Source: Sinorhizobium sojae CCBAU 05684 (GTDB lineage Bacteria > Pseudomonadota > Alphaproteobacteria > Rhizobiales > Rhizobiaceae). Taken from it: 64,000 nucleotides of DNA. How positions within the stretch are numbered: the first letter of the stretch is position 1; each line of letters opens with the position of its first letter. Below are positions 46,368-55,465 of this stretch, in pieces. Made by a program: the position numbers and the translations under genes. The stretch spans positions 682,001 through 746,000 of the forward strand of contig NZ_CP023067.1 in NCBI RefSeq assembly GCF_002288525.1, written 5' to 3'. The notes under the pieces were generated by a model. The model was not told where the DNA came from. It saw nothing but the letters and a program-made list of their open reading frames with translations, and made no database searches.

Positions 46368-46381
46368 ATGAAACGTTTCAT
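46368..46381. promoter_or_regulatory. LacI-type operator 2
   Basis: A second, identical atgaaacgtttcat, centre to centre 89 bases from operator 1, and about 130 bases upstream of the ATPase start. Two sites on the same intergenic region allow joint control of both divergent units, possibly by looping. Confidence 0.85.
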
Positions 46382-46511
46382 GGAGGAGGCTGCATAGGAT
46401 TTCGGAGAAAGGCGATGGCAGGTTTCGGCCGGGCCGGCGCCGTGAAAAATCCGCAGCGGCACTGGGAGCGGCCGTGGCGAGGTCCGGCCGGGGAGAACGA
46501 GTGGGAGCGAG

Positions 46512-47588
46512 ATGGCTGGAGTCAGAATTTCCAGGGTGCTGAAGGCTTACGGCGCCCTGAATGTGCTTCACGGCGTAGACATTGATATAGCCGACGGGGA
46601 GTTTGTCGTGCTGGTCGGCCCTTCCGGCTGCGGCAAGTCGACCCTCCTGCGCATGGTCGCCGGGCTTGAAAGCATCACGAGCGGGACAATTGCGATCGGC
46701 GGAAAGGTCGTCAACAATCTGCCGCCCAAGGACCGTGATATCGCCATGGTCTTCCAGAGCTATGCTCTCTATCCGCACAAGACCGTTGCGGAGAACATGG
46801 TATTCGCATTGCGCCTGCAGAAGCGGCCTGCCGACTTCATCAAGCAGCGCCTGCAGACCGCAGCAGAGACGCTGGACCTCGTTCCTTACCTCGACCGTTA
46901 TCCGCGCCAACTGTCCGGCGGCCAGCGCCAGCGCGTGGCCATGGGGCGGGCGATCGTGCGCGACCCTCAAGTGTTCCTGTTCGACGAGCCCCTGTCGAAC
47001 CTCGATGCGAAGCTGCGTGTGCAGATGCGCAAGGAAATCAAGGAACTACACCAGCGGCTGAAGACGACGACGATTTACGTGACCCATGACCAGGTCGAGG
47101 CGATGACCATGGCCGACAAGATCGTGGTCATGCAAAGCGGCAAGGTCGAACAGATCGGCACGCCGCTCGAGCTTTACGACAGGCCGGTCAACACCTTCGT
47201 GGCGACTTTCATCGGTTCGCCTTCGATGAACCTCATGAAGGGAACATACGCGGCGGATGGCAACCTGTTCGTGTCGGAGGCCGGTGATGGGATCCCGCTT
47301 GGCTTCGAGCCGGAGGCGAGGGATGGGCAGGCGGTCTTGCTCGGCGTCCGGCCGGAGCACCTGTCGCTTGCCGATGATGGCCTTCAGGCGACCGTGAACG
47401 TGACCGAGCCAACGGGATCTGAGACGATGGTGTTTCTGCGCTACGGCAATGGCGAGATCGTCTCTCTGTTCTCCGATCGATACGATTTCAAGCCGGGCCA
47501 GCAGATCGCCGTCGCCGCCGGCGCCGGAAAACTGCATGTCTTCGATGCGGTGTCCGGAAAGAGCTTGCGGCCGAATATGGCGGTCTGA
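46512..47588 (+). CDS. ABC sugar transporter ATP-binding protein (UgpC/MalK-like)
   Basis: 358 residues. Walker A GPSGCGKST near residue 37, Q-loop MVFQSYALYP, signature LSGGQRQRVAMGRAIVRDP near residue 136, Walker B VFLFDEPLSNLD and the H-loop in YVTHDQ, followed by a C-terminal TOBE-type regulatory domain (about 240-350: FIGSPSMNLMKG, LGVRPEHLSL). It energises uptake by the two permeases at 42442 and 43353. It is transcribed divergently from the rest of the locus, an arrangement that makes the shared operators important. Confidence 0.94.
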   Translation: MAGVRISRVLKAYGALNVLHGVDIDIADGEFVVLVGPSGCGKSTLLRMVAGLESITSGTIAIGGKVVNNLPPKDRDIAMVFQSYALYPHKTVAENMVFALRLQKRPADFIKQRLQTAAETLDLVPYLDRYPRQLSGGQRQRVAMGRAIVRDPQVFLFDEPLSNLDAKLRVQMRKEIKELHQRLKTTTIYVTHDQVEAMTMADKIVVMQSGKVEQIGTPLELYDRPVNTFVATFIGSPSMNLMKGTYAADGNLFVSEAGDGIPLGFEPEARDGQAVLLGVRPEHLSLADDGLQATVNVTEPTGSETMVFLRYGNGEIVSLFSDRYDFKPGQQIAVAAGAGKLHVFDAVSGKSLRPNMAV

Positions 47589-47714
47589 CGCGAGGTCGCG
47601 GGCACCACCGGCGGCTAGGAGACCATTGAAGAACAGCGATTTCAACGGGTTGCGGCGCCTCGGTGAATCGGACTAAGAATGACTTGACTCTGTTTCTGAA
47701 CCCGGACGAGCGCG

Positions 47715-48566
47715 ATGAAGGTGACCGGTCTCAACATTCACCCGTTGAAAAGCGGGCGCGCCATTGCGCAAACGTTCGTGACGGTCAATCTCGACGGGCT
47801 CGTGGGCGACCGGCGTTTCATGCTGGTCGGGCCCGATGGCCGCTTCATCACCCAGCGCGAATTGCAGGCGCTGGCGCAGGTTGGAGCGGTGCCTGTCGAC
47901 GGCGGCGTGCATCTGAAGATGAACGGCAGCGAATTCTCCGTCCGCTTCGCTCCGGACCGGCGGCTTGATGTCCGCGTCTGGTCGAGCGACGTGAACGCCG
48001 CGGTGGCCGATGAGGCGGCCAATGAAACGCTCTCCGCTTGGTTCGGACGGCCCGTCAAGCTCGTCCATATGGACGAAGAGGCTGAGCGCTTCGTCGGCGC
48101 CGAATGGGCGGGATCGGCGGCACCGGTCGGTTTTGCCGACGGCTTTCCCATCCTCATCACGACCACCGGTTCGCTTGCCGACCTCAATCGTACCCTCGTC
48201 GAAAAGGGGCAGGAGCCGGTCGGAATGGAGCGCTTCCGTACCAATATCCTGATCGACTGCGACGAGCCCTGGGCGGAGGATCTCTGGGAAAGACTGGAGA
48301 TCGGCGGCATCGTTTTCGATCTCGTCAAGCCCTGTTCCCGCTGCATCATGACCACGCAGGACCAAACGACCGGAGAGCGCATCGGCGGCAATCCGATCCA
48401 AGGCCTTTCGGAAAAGCGCATGTCCGCCGACCGCCGTGTTCCCGGCGTCCTCTTCGGCTGGAATGCCGTACCGCGCGGCGAGGGGATGGTAAAACTGGGC
48501 GACGAGGCGACAGTGATTCGCCGCCGGAAGGAGCGTTGGCCGATGAAGTTGCGCGGTAGCGCCTGA
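47715..48566 (+). CDS. MOSC domain protein
   Basis: 283 residues. N-terminal MOSC_N barrel (MKVTGLNIHPLKSGRAIAQ, then DGLVGDRRFMLVGPDGRFIT) and a C-terminal MOSC domain (about 120-270) with the conserved cysteine region FDLVKPCSRCIMTTQDQTTG. MOSC enzymes bind molybdenum cofactor and carry sulfur or reduce N-hydroxylated compounds (as in YcbX and mARC). Start at 47715, about 125 bases after the ATPase gene, with a weak ribosome-binding site. Confidence 0.9.
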   Translation: MKVTGLNIHPLKSGRAIAQTFVTVNLDGLVGDRRFMLVGPDGRFITQRELQALAQVGAVPVDGGVHLKMNGSEFSVRFAPDRRLDVRVWSSDVNAAVADEAANETLSAWFGRPVKLVHMDEEAERFVGAEWAGSAAPVGFADGFPILITTTGSLADLNRTLVEKGQEPVGMERFRTNILIDCDEPWAEDLWERLEIGGIVFDLVKPCSRCIMTTQDQTTGERIGGNPIQGLSEKRMSADRRVPGVLFGWNAVPRGEGMVKLGDEATVIRRRKERWPMKLRGSA

Positions 48567-48679
48567 AACGTGGGTTGTATGGCTTGGCATCAATTCCTGT
48601 GATGCAATCGTCAATTTAATTGGCTTTGCGCAATTGAAGCGCCGCCATAGGATGGCCCCTCAACAAATCGGAGCCTCCC

Positions 48680-49918
48680 ATGCCTGCAGCCACTCCAGCC
48701 GCCGTGCGCACGGCCGACCATGGCAGTCTGCCTTGGCTGATCATCGCCGCCGGTTCCCTGATTGCGATGCTGACCTTCGGTCCGCGCTCGGCCATGGGAT
48801 TCTTCCAACTGCCCATGCTCGCCGACACCGGATGGGACCGGACGACCTTCGGCCTTGCCATGGCCATCCAGAACCTCTGTTGGGGTCTTGGCCAGCCATT
48901 CTTCGGGGCGGTCGCCGACAGGTTCGGCACCTGGCGCACGCTGGCGCTTTCGGGCCTGCTCTACGCAAGCGGACTCGTCATCATGGCCTTTGCGAATGCG
49001 CCGATCTGGCTGCATGTCGGCGGCGGCGTGCTGGTGGGTCTCGGCGTCGCGTCAGGCTCCTTCGGCATCGTGCTTTCGGCCTTCGCGCGCAACGTCGCGC
49101 CCGATCGTCGTGCGTTCGTCTTCGGCATCGGCACGGCGGCGGGCTCAGCGGGCATGTTCTTGTTCGCGCCGCTAAGCCAGGCGCTGATATCGGCCTATGG
49201 CTGGTCCGACAGCCTCGTCTACCTCGGTCTGTTGATGCTGCTCGTGCCGCTCTTTGCCATCCCGCTACGCGGCAATGCCAGTTCCGGCCGGCACTCGGAA
49301 GTGCTGTCCACGCAAACCATCGGCGAGGCCTTGAAGGAAGCGCTCGGCCACAGGAGCTATCTGCTTCTCGTCTCCGGCTTTTTCGTCTGCGGCTATCAGG
49401 TGGCCTTCATCACGGCACACTTCCCGGCCTATCTCGGCGACATCGGCATCGATGCCCGCTATGCGGTGATCGCGCTCGCCCTGATCGGTTTCTTCAACAT
49501 CATCGGTTCGCTGTCCGCCGGCGTTATCAGCCAGCGCTATTCGAAGCCCTATTTCCTGGCATGGATCTATCTCGGCCGCTCGGTCGCGGTTACGGCCTTC
49601 CTCCTGATTCCGCAGACGCCGACCTCGGTCATCGTCTTCGCGATCGCCATGGGCCTTCTCTGGCTGTCGACCGTGCCGCCGACCAACGCACTGGTGGCGA
49701 TCATGTTCGGGACCCGCCATCTAGGCCTGCTCGGTGGCATCGTCTTCCTCTCTCACCAGGTCGGTTCCTTCCTCGGTGTCTGGATGGGCGGATATCTCTA
49801 CGACCGCTTCGGGTCCTACGATCCCGTCTGGTGGCTGGGCGTCGCGCTCGGCATCTTCGCGGCTATCGTCCATTGGCCGATAGAGGAGCGGGGCGTTGCC
49901 CGCCCCGCAATGGCCTGA
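48680..49918 (+). CDS. MFS transporter
   Basis: 412 residues with 12 hydrophobic segments in two halves. The loop between helices 2 and 3 has GAVADRFGTWRTLALSGLL, the MFS GxxADRxG motif, and the second half contains the corresponding QRYSKPYFLAWIYLGRS. The helices resemble the oxalate/formate and OFA-like antiporter group, but the substrate cannot be read. The start follows GGAGCC. Confidence 0.9.
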   Translation: MPAATPAAVRTADHGSLPWLIIAAGSLIAMLTFGPRSAMGFFQLPMLADTGWDRTTFGLAMAIQNLCWGLGQPFFGAVADRFGTWRTLALSGLLYASGLVIMAFANAPIWLHVGGGVLVGLGVASGSFGIVLSAFARNVAPDRRAFVFGIGTAAGSAGMFLFAPLSQALISAYGWSDSLVYLGLLMLLVPLFAIPLRGNASSGRHSEVLSTQTIGEALKEALGHRSYLLLVSGFFVCGYQVAFITAHFPAYLGDIGIDARYAVIALALIGFFNIIGSLSAGVISQRYSKPYFLAWIYLGRSVAVTAFLLIPQTPTSVIVFAIAMGLLWLSTVPPTNALVAIMFGTRHLGLLGGIVFLSHQVGSFLGVWMGGYLYDRFGSYDPVWWLGVALGIFAAIVHWPIEERGVARPAMA

Positions 49919-49925
49919 CAGCAAG

Positions 49926-49956
49926 ACGATGCGTCCGGCGGCGCCGGACGCATCGT
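49926..49956 (+). terminator. strong hairpin after MFS gene
   Basis: Perfect 14-bp stem (49926-49939 with 49943-49956) with a 3-base loop, beginning 8 bases after the MFS stop codon. Only a short T content follows (ccatttg), so termination may be partial, but the hairpin is unusually strong. Confidence 0.7.
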
Positions 49957-50030
49957 CCATTTGCGACGCTTGAAATCTGTCACAAAACTTTCTAAATGAG
50001 TCCCGCGGCTTTAGCCGCTTTTGTTTTGAA

Positions 50031-50059
50031 CCAATTATGCTCAATATGAGCATAATTGG
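50031..50059. promoter_or_regulatory. NadQ-type operator upstream of nadA
   Basis: Perfect palindrome with 13-bp arms and a 3-base centre: ccaattatgctca-ata-tgagcataattgg. It sits 33 bases before the nadA start, on the presumed nadABC promoter. The core TATGCTCA/TGAGCATA matches what I recall of the NadQ motif in Rhizobiales, and a nadQ gene is present at 54485-55465. Confidence 0.85.
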
Positions 50060-50091
50060 TCGGGCCGAGAACGGCGAGAGAGGAGAGCTCG

Positions 50092-51171
50092 ATGAGCACA
50101 CTTGACCTTCGCACGGGTGTAACGTCTGCGCCAGCATTCGTGAGCGCTGCGGCGCGCTTCGGCGTCATCGAAAAACCGGATCTCGCCTACACCCCGGCGG
50201 TCGCCCGCGAGACCGAGCATCTCCATGAAAAGGTCAGGGATTTCATTCCGGCGATCGAATGGGCCGCCTATGCGCCCTACGTTCACGCTATCAACCGGTT
50301 GAAGAAGGAACGCAACGCCGTGATCCTGGCGCACAACTACCAGACGCCGGACATCTTCCATTGCGTTGCCGATATCGTCGGCGATTCGCTGCAGCTCGCG
50401 CGCGACGCCACCAAGGTGGATGCCGAGATCATCATCCAATGCGGCGTGCACTTCATGGCCGAGACCTCGAAGCTGCTCAATCCGGACAAGACGGTGCTGA
50501 TCCCCGACGCCAAGGCCGGCTGCTCGCTCTCCGAATCGATCACCGGCGCCGAGGTGCGGCTCTTGAAGGAGCGCTATCCCGGCGTGCCGGTCGTCACCTA
50601 TGTCAACACCTCCGCCGAGGTGAAGGCAGAAACCGATATCTGCTGCACGTCGTCCAACGTGCTTTCGGTGATCGAGAGCCTCGACTCCGATACGGTGCTC
50701 TGCATCCCGGACGAATATCTGGCGATGAACGTCGCCCGTCAGACCAACAAGAAGATCCTCACCTGGAAGGGGCATTGCGAGGTTCATGAGCGCTTCACCG
50801 CGGCCGAACTTCTTGCCTACAAGGAGGCCAATCCCGGCATTGAGATCATCGGCCATCCGGAATGCCACCCGGACGTGATCGCCGTCTGCGATTTTTCCGG
50901 CTCGACCTCGGGGATGATCAACTATGTCAAGGACAAGCGGCCCGACCGCGTGCTGCTCGTCACCGAATGCTCCATGGCGTCGAACATCCAGGCGGAGGTG
51001 CAAGGCGTAGACTTCGTCAAGCCCTGCAATCTCTGTCCGCACATGAAGCGCATCACGCTGCCGAAGATCCTCGACAGCCTGCTCAACATGACGGAAGAGG
51101 TTCTGGTTGATCCGGCGATCGCCGACCGCGCGCGCCTGGCCGTCGAGCGTATGGTGAACCTCAAGCAGTGA
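50092..51171 (+). CDS. nadA: quinolinate synthase A
   Basis: 359 residues. It condenses iminoaspartate with dihydroxyacetone phosphate to quinolinate in NAD biosynthesis, using a [4Fe-4S] cluster. Cluster cysteines lie in [12 protein letters not shown], in the CCTSSNV region and in [31 protein letters not shown] is the family start of the first domain. First gene of nadABC, behind the NadQ operator. The start at 50092 follows GAGGAG. Confidence 0.97.
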   Translation: MSTLDLRTGVTSAPAFVSAAARFGVIEKPDLAYTPAVARETEHLHEKVRDFIPAIEWAAYAPYVHAINRLKKERNAVILAHNYQTPDIFHCVADIVGDSLQLARDATKVDAEIIIQCGVHFMAETSKLLNPDKTVLIPDAKAGCSLSESITGAEVRLLKERYPGVPVVTYVNTSAEVKAETDICCTSSNVLSVIESLDSDTVLCIPDEYLAMNVARQTNKKILTWKGHCEVHERFTAAELLAYKEANPGIEIIGHPECHPDVIAVCDFSGSTSGMINYVKDKRPDRVLLVTECSMASNIQAEVQGVDFVKPCNLCPHMKRITLPKILDSLLNMTEEVLVDPAIADRARLAVERMVNLKQ

Positions 51172-51223
51172 CACGCCGGCTGCAGAGCCAGCCCATGCAG
51201 GCCGTCGAAGGAGTGACCGAGCC

Positions 51224-52822
51224 ATGCTGACTGACCATTTTCGTCCGCAATCCTTCAACGGGATCGATGACATCGTGATCGTCGGCGGCGGCCTTGCCGG
51301 CCTCTTCTGCGCGCTGAAGCTCGCGCCGCGGCCCGTCACCATCCTGGCCGCCGCGCCGATCGGCCACGGTGCCTCCTCCGCCTGGGCCCAAGGGGGGATC
51401 GCCGCGGCGATGAGCGCGGGCGACACGTTCGAGAAGCACGTGGCCGACACGGTTGCCGCTGGAGCCGGCATCGTCGACGAGAAGATGACGCGGATGATGG
51501 TTGCCGAAGGGCCGGCGCGCATCCACGATCTGCTCGAATATGGCGTGCCCTTCGACCGGGATCTCGAGGGCAAGCTCCTGCTTTCGCGTGAGGCTGCGCA
51601 TTCCGAGCGGCGCATCGTCCGCGTCAAGGGCGACATGGCCGGCCAGGCGATCATGGAGGCGCTGATCGCGGCGGTGCGCAGGACCCCGTCCATCCGCGTG
51701 CTGGAGGGCTATGTGGTCGAGGAACTGGTGCGCGAGGGCCGCTTCATTTCCGGCGTTGTGGCCAGGCCGGACGCCGGTAAATCGAAGACCCGCGTGTCGT
51801 TTCCGGCGCGCGCCGTCGTGCTTTGCTCCGGCGGTGTCGGCCACCTCTACGCCGTCACCACCAATCCCTGGGAGGCCTGCGGCCAGGGCGTCGGCATGGC
51901 GGCGCGGGCCGGCGCCATCATCGCCGATCCCGAATTTGTGCAGTTCCACCCGACCGCGATCAATATCGGCAAGGATCCGGCGCCGCTCGCCACCGAGGCG
52001 CTGCGCGGAGACGGGGCGGTCCTTATCAACGCCAAGGGTCATCGCTTCATGCTCGACATCCATCCGGACGGTGAGCTTGCCCCCCGCGATGTGGTTTCGC
52101 GCGGCGTCTTTGCCGAAGTACAGGCGGGGCGCGGCGCCTTCCTCGATTGCACCAAGGCCGTCGGCAAGCATTTCCCCGAGATGTTTCCGACCGTCTATGC
52201 CTCCTGCATGGTCGCCGGCATCGACCCGGTAGAACAGCCGATTCCCGTCGCGCCGGCGGTGCACTACCACATGGGCGGCGTGCTCACGGACGGAGAGGGG
52301 AGGACCTCGATCGACGGCCTCTGGGCTGCGGGTGAAGTGACCTCGACCGGCGTCCACGGCGCCAATCGGCTTGCCTCCAATTCGCTGCTCGAAGCGGTCG
52401 TCTTTGCCGCGCGCATTGCCGACAACATCAAGGGCACCCTGCCGGCGCCGAAGCTCACCGAATGGGGCGACAATGCCGGCGAGAATGATGACCCGGTGAC
52501 GGTCGAGGACAGCCCGCCATTCAAGCGCCTGCGCGGGCTGATGAGCGAGTGCGTCGGCGTCGTGCGTACGCGCGAGAGCCTTGTGCGTGCCATCCGCGAG
52601 ATCGCCGAACTGGAGCGCGCCAATACGCGGCTGCGCTTCGCCAATATCATTACCACGGCCAAGCTCATCGCCGCTGCCGCCCTGCAGCGGTCAGAGAGCC
52701 GGGGCGGCCATTTCCGCGCCGACTGCCCCGAGGAACGGCCAGAATGGCGCCGCCGCACCTATCTGACGTTGGCGAAGGCGGAGCGGCTGGCGGCCGAGTT
52801 CGCCGAAACCGAGCCGGCATGA
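51224..52822 (+). CDS. nadB: L-aspartate oxidase
   Basis: 532 residues. FAD-binding [17 protein letters not shown] at the N-terminus, then [13 protein letters not shown], and the C-terminal FAD-binding HMGGVLTD and [20 protein letters not shown] segments; the helical C-terminal domain ends at FAETEPA. It oxidises L-aspartate to iminoaspartate for NadA. It lies 52 bases after nadA. Confidence 0.97.
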   Translation: MLTDHFRPQSFNGIDDIVIVGGGLAGLFCALKLAPRPVTILAAAPIGHGASSAWAQGGIAAAMSAGDTFEKHVADTVAAGAGIVDEKMTRMMVAEGPARIHDLLEYGVPFDRDLEGKLLLSREAAHSERRIVRVKGDMAGQAIMEALIAAVRRTPSIRVLEGYVVEELVREGRFISGVVARPDAGKSKTRVSFPARAVVLCSGGVGHLYAVTTNPWEACGQGVGMAARAGAIIADPEFVQFHPTAINIGKDPAPLATEALRGDGAVLINAKGHRFMLDIHPDGELAPRDVVSRGVFAEVQAGRGAFLDCTKAVGKHFPEMFPTVYASCMVAGIDPVEQPIPVAPAVHYHMGGVLTDGEGRTSIDGLWAAGEVTSTGVHGANRLASNSLLEAVVFAARIADNIKGTLPAPKLTEWGDNAGENDDPVTVEDSPPFKRLRGLMSECVGVVRTRESLVRAIREIAELERANTRLRFANIITTAKLIAAAALQRSESRGGHFRADCPEERPEWRRRTYLTLAKAERLAAEFAETEPA

Positions 52823-52835
52823 CCCAGCGCTGACG

Positions 52836-52937
52836 TAAAGCGCGTCGCGACCAAACGTAACTCGTGCGTCGCGCTTTAGATTGTTTGTGCATGTCGTTGC
52901 CCCAAAACCGCTGCACACTTTTGGGCGACATGCTTTA
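52836..52937. repeat. palindromic repeat inside the nad operon
   Basis: First palindrome taaagcgcgtcgcg...cgcgcttta (52836-52879), second gcatgtcg...cgacatgc with inner ccccaaaac and ttttgggc arms (52889-52933), ending ctttag. Part of the second half recurs at 8793-8831. It fills most of the 140-base nadB-nadC gap. Confidence 0.82.
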
Positions 52938-52962
52938 GATTTGCAAAACCGGGAACTCCATC

Positions 52963-53865
52963 ATGACCGTTGCCCTTCTTCCGGAACTCCCCGCTCTCAT
53001 GGTCGAGGAGCAGGTGAGAAGCGCCCTTTTGGAAGACCTCGGCCGCGCCGGTGACATCACCACGCTCGCGACTATCGGACCGGATATGTCGGCCACGGCC
53101 GAAATGCGCGTGCGCGAAGCGGGCGTCATTGCCGGACTGGAACTGGCGCGCTCCGCCTTCCGCCTCATCGATCCGTCGATCCGCTTTGACGCTCTGGTTG
53201 AGGACGGCGACCGCGTCGCACCGGGAACGCCAATTGCCCGGATATCCGGCCGCGCCCGCGGCCTGCTGTCGGCGGAGCGTGTGGCGCTCAATTTCCTCAT
53301 GCATCTGTCGGGCATCGCCACCTACACGGCGAAGTTCGCCGACGAGATCGCCCATACGGCGGCGAAGGTCTGCTGCACGCGCAAGACAATCCCGGGCCTG
53401 AGGGCGCTCGAGAAATATGCCGTGCGGCTCGGCGGCGGCTCGAACCATCGCTATGGGCTCGATGATGCAGTGCTGATCAAGGACAATCACATCGCCGTTT
53501 CCGGAGGTGTCGCCGGCGCCATTCGCGCCGCGCGCGCCTATTGTGGTCATCTCGTCAAGGTCGAGATCGAAGTCGATGGGCTCGCACAGATGCGCGAGGC
53601 GCTGGGAGCCGCGCCGGACGTGATCCTGCTCGACAATATGAGTCCGGAGCTGCTCAGCGAAGCGGTGGCGGTCAATGCCGCCCATTGGAGGCTCGGCGCT
53701 GACGATTACGTCGGCGATCCGCGCCGCACCCGGCTCGAGGCCTCCGGCAACGTGACGATCGAGACGATCCGCGCCATCGCCGAAACGGGCGTCGACTATA
53801 TCTCAACCTCGAAGATCACGATGGCGGCGCCGACGCTTGATATCGGCCTCGATATTTCGATCTAG
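52963..53865 (+). CDS. nadC: nicotinate-nucleotide diphosphorylase (carboxylating)
   Basis: 300 residues. Quinolinate phosphoribosyltransferase, converting quinolinate and PRPP to nicotinate mononucleotide. The conserved segments RKTIPGLRALEKYAV, GGGSNHRYGLDDAVLIKDNH and the C-terminal barrel motif EASGNVTIETIRAIAETGVD are clear. Third gene of the nad group, separated from nadB by the repeat element, which could weaken its expression relative to nadA and nadB. Confidence 0.97.
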   Translation: MTVALLPELPALMVEEQVRSALLEDLGRAGDITTLATIGPDMSATAEMRVREAGVIAGLELARSAFRLIDPSIRFDALVEDGDRVAPGTPIARISGRARGLLSAERVALNFLMHLSGIATYTAKFADEIAHTAAKVCCTRKTIPGLRALEKYAVRLGGGSNHRYGLDDAVLIKDNHIAVSGGVAGAIRAARAYCGHLVKVEIEVDGLAQMREALGAAPDVILLDNMSPELLSEAVAVNAAHWRLGADDYVGDPRRTRLEASGNVTIETIRAIAETGVDYISTSKITMAAPTLDIGLDISI

Positions 53866-53903
53866 GGCCAGAGGCATGCCTCCGCGAAATCCTTCCGGGT
53901 AGG

Positions 53904-53928
53904 GGAACGAGGTCGGCAGCCATGCGTT
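53904..53928 (+). promoter_or_regulatory. EcfG/RpoE2-type (general stress) promoter for sodC
   Basis: GGAAC at 53904-53908, 16 bases, then CGTT at 53925-53928. This is the consensus spacing and sequence of promoters used by the alphaproteobacterial general stress sigma factor EcfG (RpoE2 in S. meliloti). It ends 34 bases before the sodC start. sodC has, as I recall, been described as RpoE2-dependent in S. meliloti. Confidence 0.75.
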
Positions 53929-53962
53929 GCCGTCTTGAACCGCGAACAAGGAAGGATTGGCA

Positions 53963-54481
53963 ATGGTCAGGTCGATAGCCGTGTTTCTCTTCGCCGCTGG
54001 GCTGGCAGGTGCAGCCGCCGCGCAGCAAACGTCGCTGACCGCAACCGCCGACTTTATCGGCAAGGATGGCAGGGAGACGGGGCGGGCTATCCTCACGGCC
54101 GGGGCAGAAGGCGTGCTCGTGGAGGTGGAGGTCAGCGGACTGCCCGCGGAGACGTGGGTTGCCTTCCATGTGCACGAAACGGGCAGTTGCGACCCAGCAG
54201 AGGGCTTTGAGTCTGCGGGAAATCACTTTGCCGGTGAAGACGAGAACGCCGAACACGGGTTCCTCGCGGTAAACGGCCCGCATGCCGGCGATCTGCCGAA
54301 CCAATATGTTGGCGCTGACGGTGTCCTGCGTGCCCATGTGTTCAACAGCTTCGTATCGCTCGATGAAGCGGGGACGGCGATCCGCGGCCGCGCTTTGGTG
54401 GTCCATCAAAATTCCGACGACAATCGCAGTCAGCCGGACGGCGGTGGCGGCGCACGCCTTGCCTGCGCGGTCATCAGGTGA
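53963..54481 (+). CDS. sodC: periplasmic Cu/Zn superoxide dismutase
   Basis: 172 residues from the ATG at 53963, preceded by AAGGAAGG. Signal peptide of about 20 residues (ends AAAQ). Metal ligands: AFHVHETGSCDPA (two Cu histidines), SAGNHFAGEDENAEHGFLAV (bridging and Zn histidines), PHAGDLPNQYV (Asp), and VVHQNSDD (last Cu His); cysteines in GSCD and RLACAVI form the disulfide. It converts superoxide to peroxide in the periplasm. It is convergent with nadQ and separated from it by 3 bases. Confidence 0.95.
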   Translation: MVRSIAVFLFAAGLAGAAAAQQTSLTATADFIGKDGRETGRAILTAGAEGVLVEVEVSGLPAETWVAFHVHETGSCDPAEGFESAGNHFAGEDENAEHGFLAVNGPHAGDLPNQYVGADGVLRAHVFNSFVSLDEAGTAIRGRALVVHQNSDDNRSQPDGGGGARLACAVIR

Positions 54482-54484
54482 CGC

Positions 54485-55465
54485 TTATCGCCCTCCGACC
54501 TTGAGGCCCGGTGCGGGGCGTTCGTCCAGGATCTGCCGCCGGAATCGGAAAAGCGCGGCCGGCCGTCCGCCTGTCGACGCGAGTGTTCCCCCCGTGGCTT
54601 CGACGAGCTCGGCGCCCTCGACCAGCCGACGAAAGTTCTGCTTGTGCAGGTGTTGACCGGAGATAGCTTCTACGGTCGCCTGCAGGTGGGTCAGCGTGAA
54701 TTCCGGCGGCATGAGTTCGAAGACTACGGGCCTGTACTTGATCTTGCCGCGCAGCCGGGCGACGGCGGTGGCGACGATGCGGCGGTGGTCGTGCCGCATG
54801 GCGATCCCGACCGCCGGGCCGCCGGGGCCGCGGCAATGGCCGTCGATCACGGCCTCGCGTACCAGTCCCGCCTCGTAGAGCAGCTCGTAGCGCTCCAGCA
54901 CACGCTCCTCGTCCCAGGGAAAGTCATCGAGACCGAAAGCGAGGCGCACGCGCGCCCGACGCTGAGCGCTGGATGCGGACTTCTCCTCGCCGGCTGGCCC
55001 TAGCTTCCATTGGGCGAGCGCGGGCAGGATCACCTGGTCGAGAATTGCCGGGCGCCCCTGCCGCCAGTCTTCCCACGGCAGATAGCCGTACCAGTCCCGC
55101 CAATGGGCACCCGCCGCCGCCAGTCGCTCGTTGTTCTCGGCGTCGGTGCGCGTCAGCGCAAGATAGCCGACGGAGACCATGTGCTTGCCTTCTTCTCCCG
55201 GGAGACGCTGTCTACCGCGATCGCCGAAGGTATAGAGTTGCTCTATATAGCCGAGCTTCAGCGCGGTCCGCTTTTCAACGCGGGCGCGAAGGCTCGCCTC
55301 GAACGTGCGGTGGCGTGCCGGATCGAAGGGGCCGAAGGGCAGGCCGTCGCGCGCGTCGCCATCGGCTTCGGCGACGGCGAGAATGCGTGGACTGCGATTG
55401 ACGACGGCGACAATGACTGCGTTGAGGCCGATTTCGACCGTAGCCGGCTGTGCCTCACTCTCCAT
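54485..55465 (-). CDS. nadQ: NadQ transcriptional repressor of NAD biosynthesis
   Basis: 326 residues from the ATG at 55465. The N-terminal part is Nudix-like without a complete Nudix box (about 20-170; includes AVIVAVVNRSPRILAVAEAD), and the C-terminal part is a winged helix (about 245-310: PPEFTLTHLQATVEAISGQH, NFRRLVEGAELVEATGG). That is the COG4111/NadQ arrangement, distinct from NrtR proteins. It lies beside nadABC, whose promoter has the matching palindrome. It is the last gene of a four-gene overlapping operon and overlaps the upstream phosphatase gene by 11 bases. Confidence 0.88.
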   Translation of the reverse strand: MESEAQPATVEIGLNAVIVAVVNRSPRILAVAEADGDARDGLPFGPFDPARHRTFEASLRARVEKRTALKLGYIEQLYTFGDRGRQRLPGEEGKHMVSVGYLALTRTDAENNERLAAAGAHWRDWYGYLPWEDWRQGRPAILDQVILPALAQWKLGPAGEEKSASSAQRRARVRLAFGLDDFPWDEERVLERYELLYEAGLVREAVIDGHCRGPGGPAVGIAMRHDHRRIVATAVARLRGKIKYRPVVFELMPPEFTLTHLQATVEAISGQHLHKQNFRRLVEGAELVEATGGTLASTGGRPAALFRFRRQILDERPAPGLKVGGR

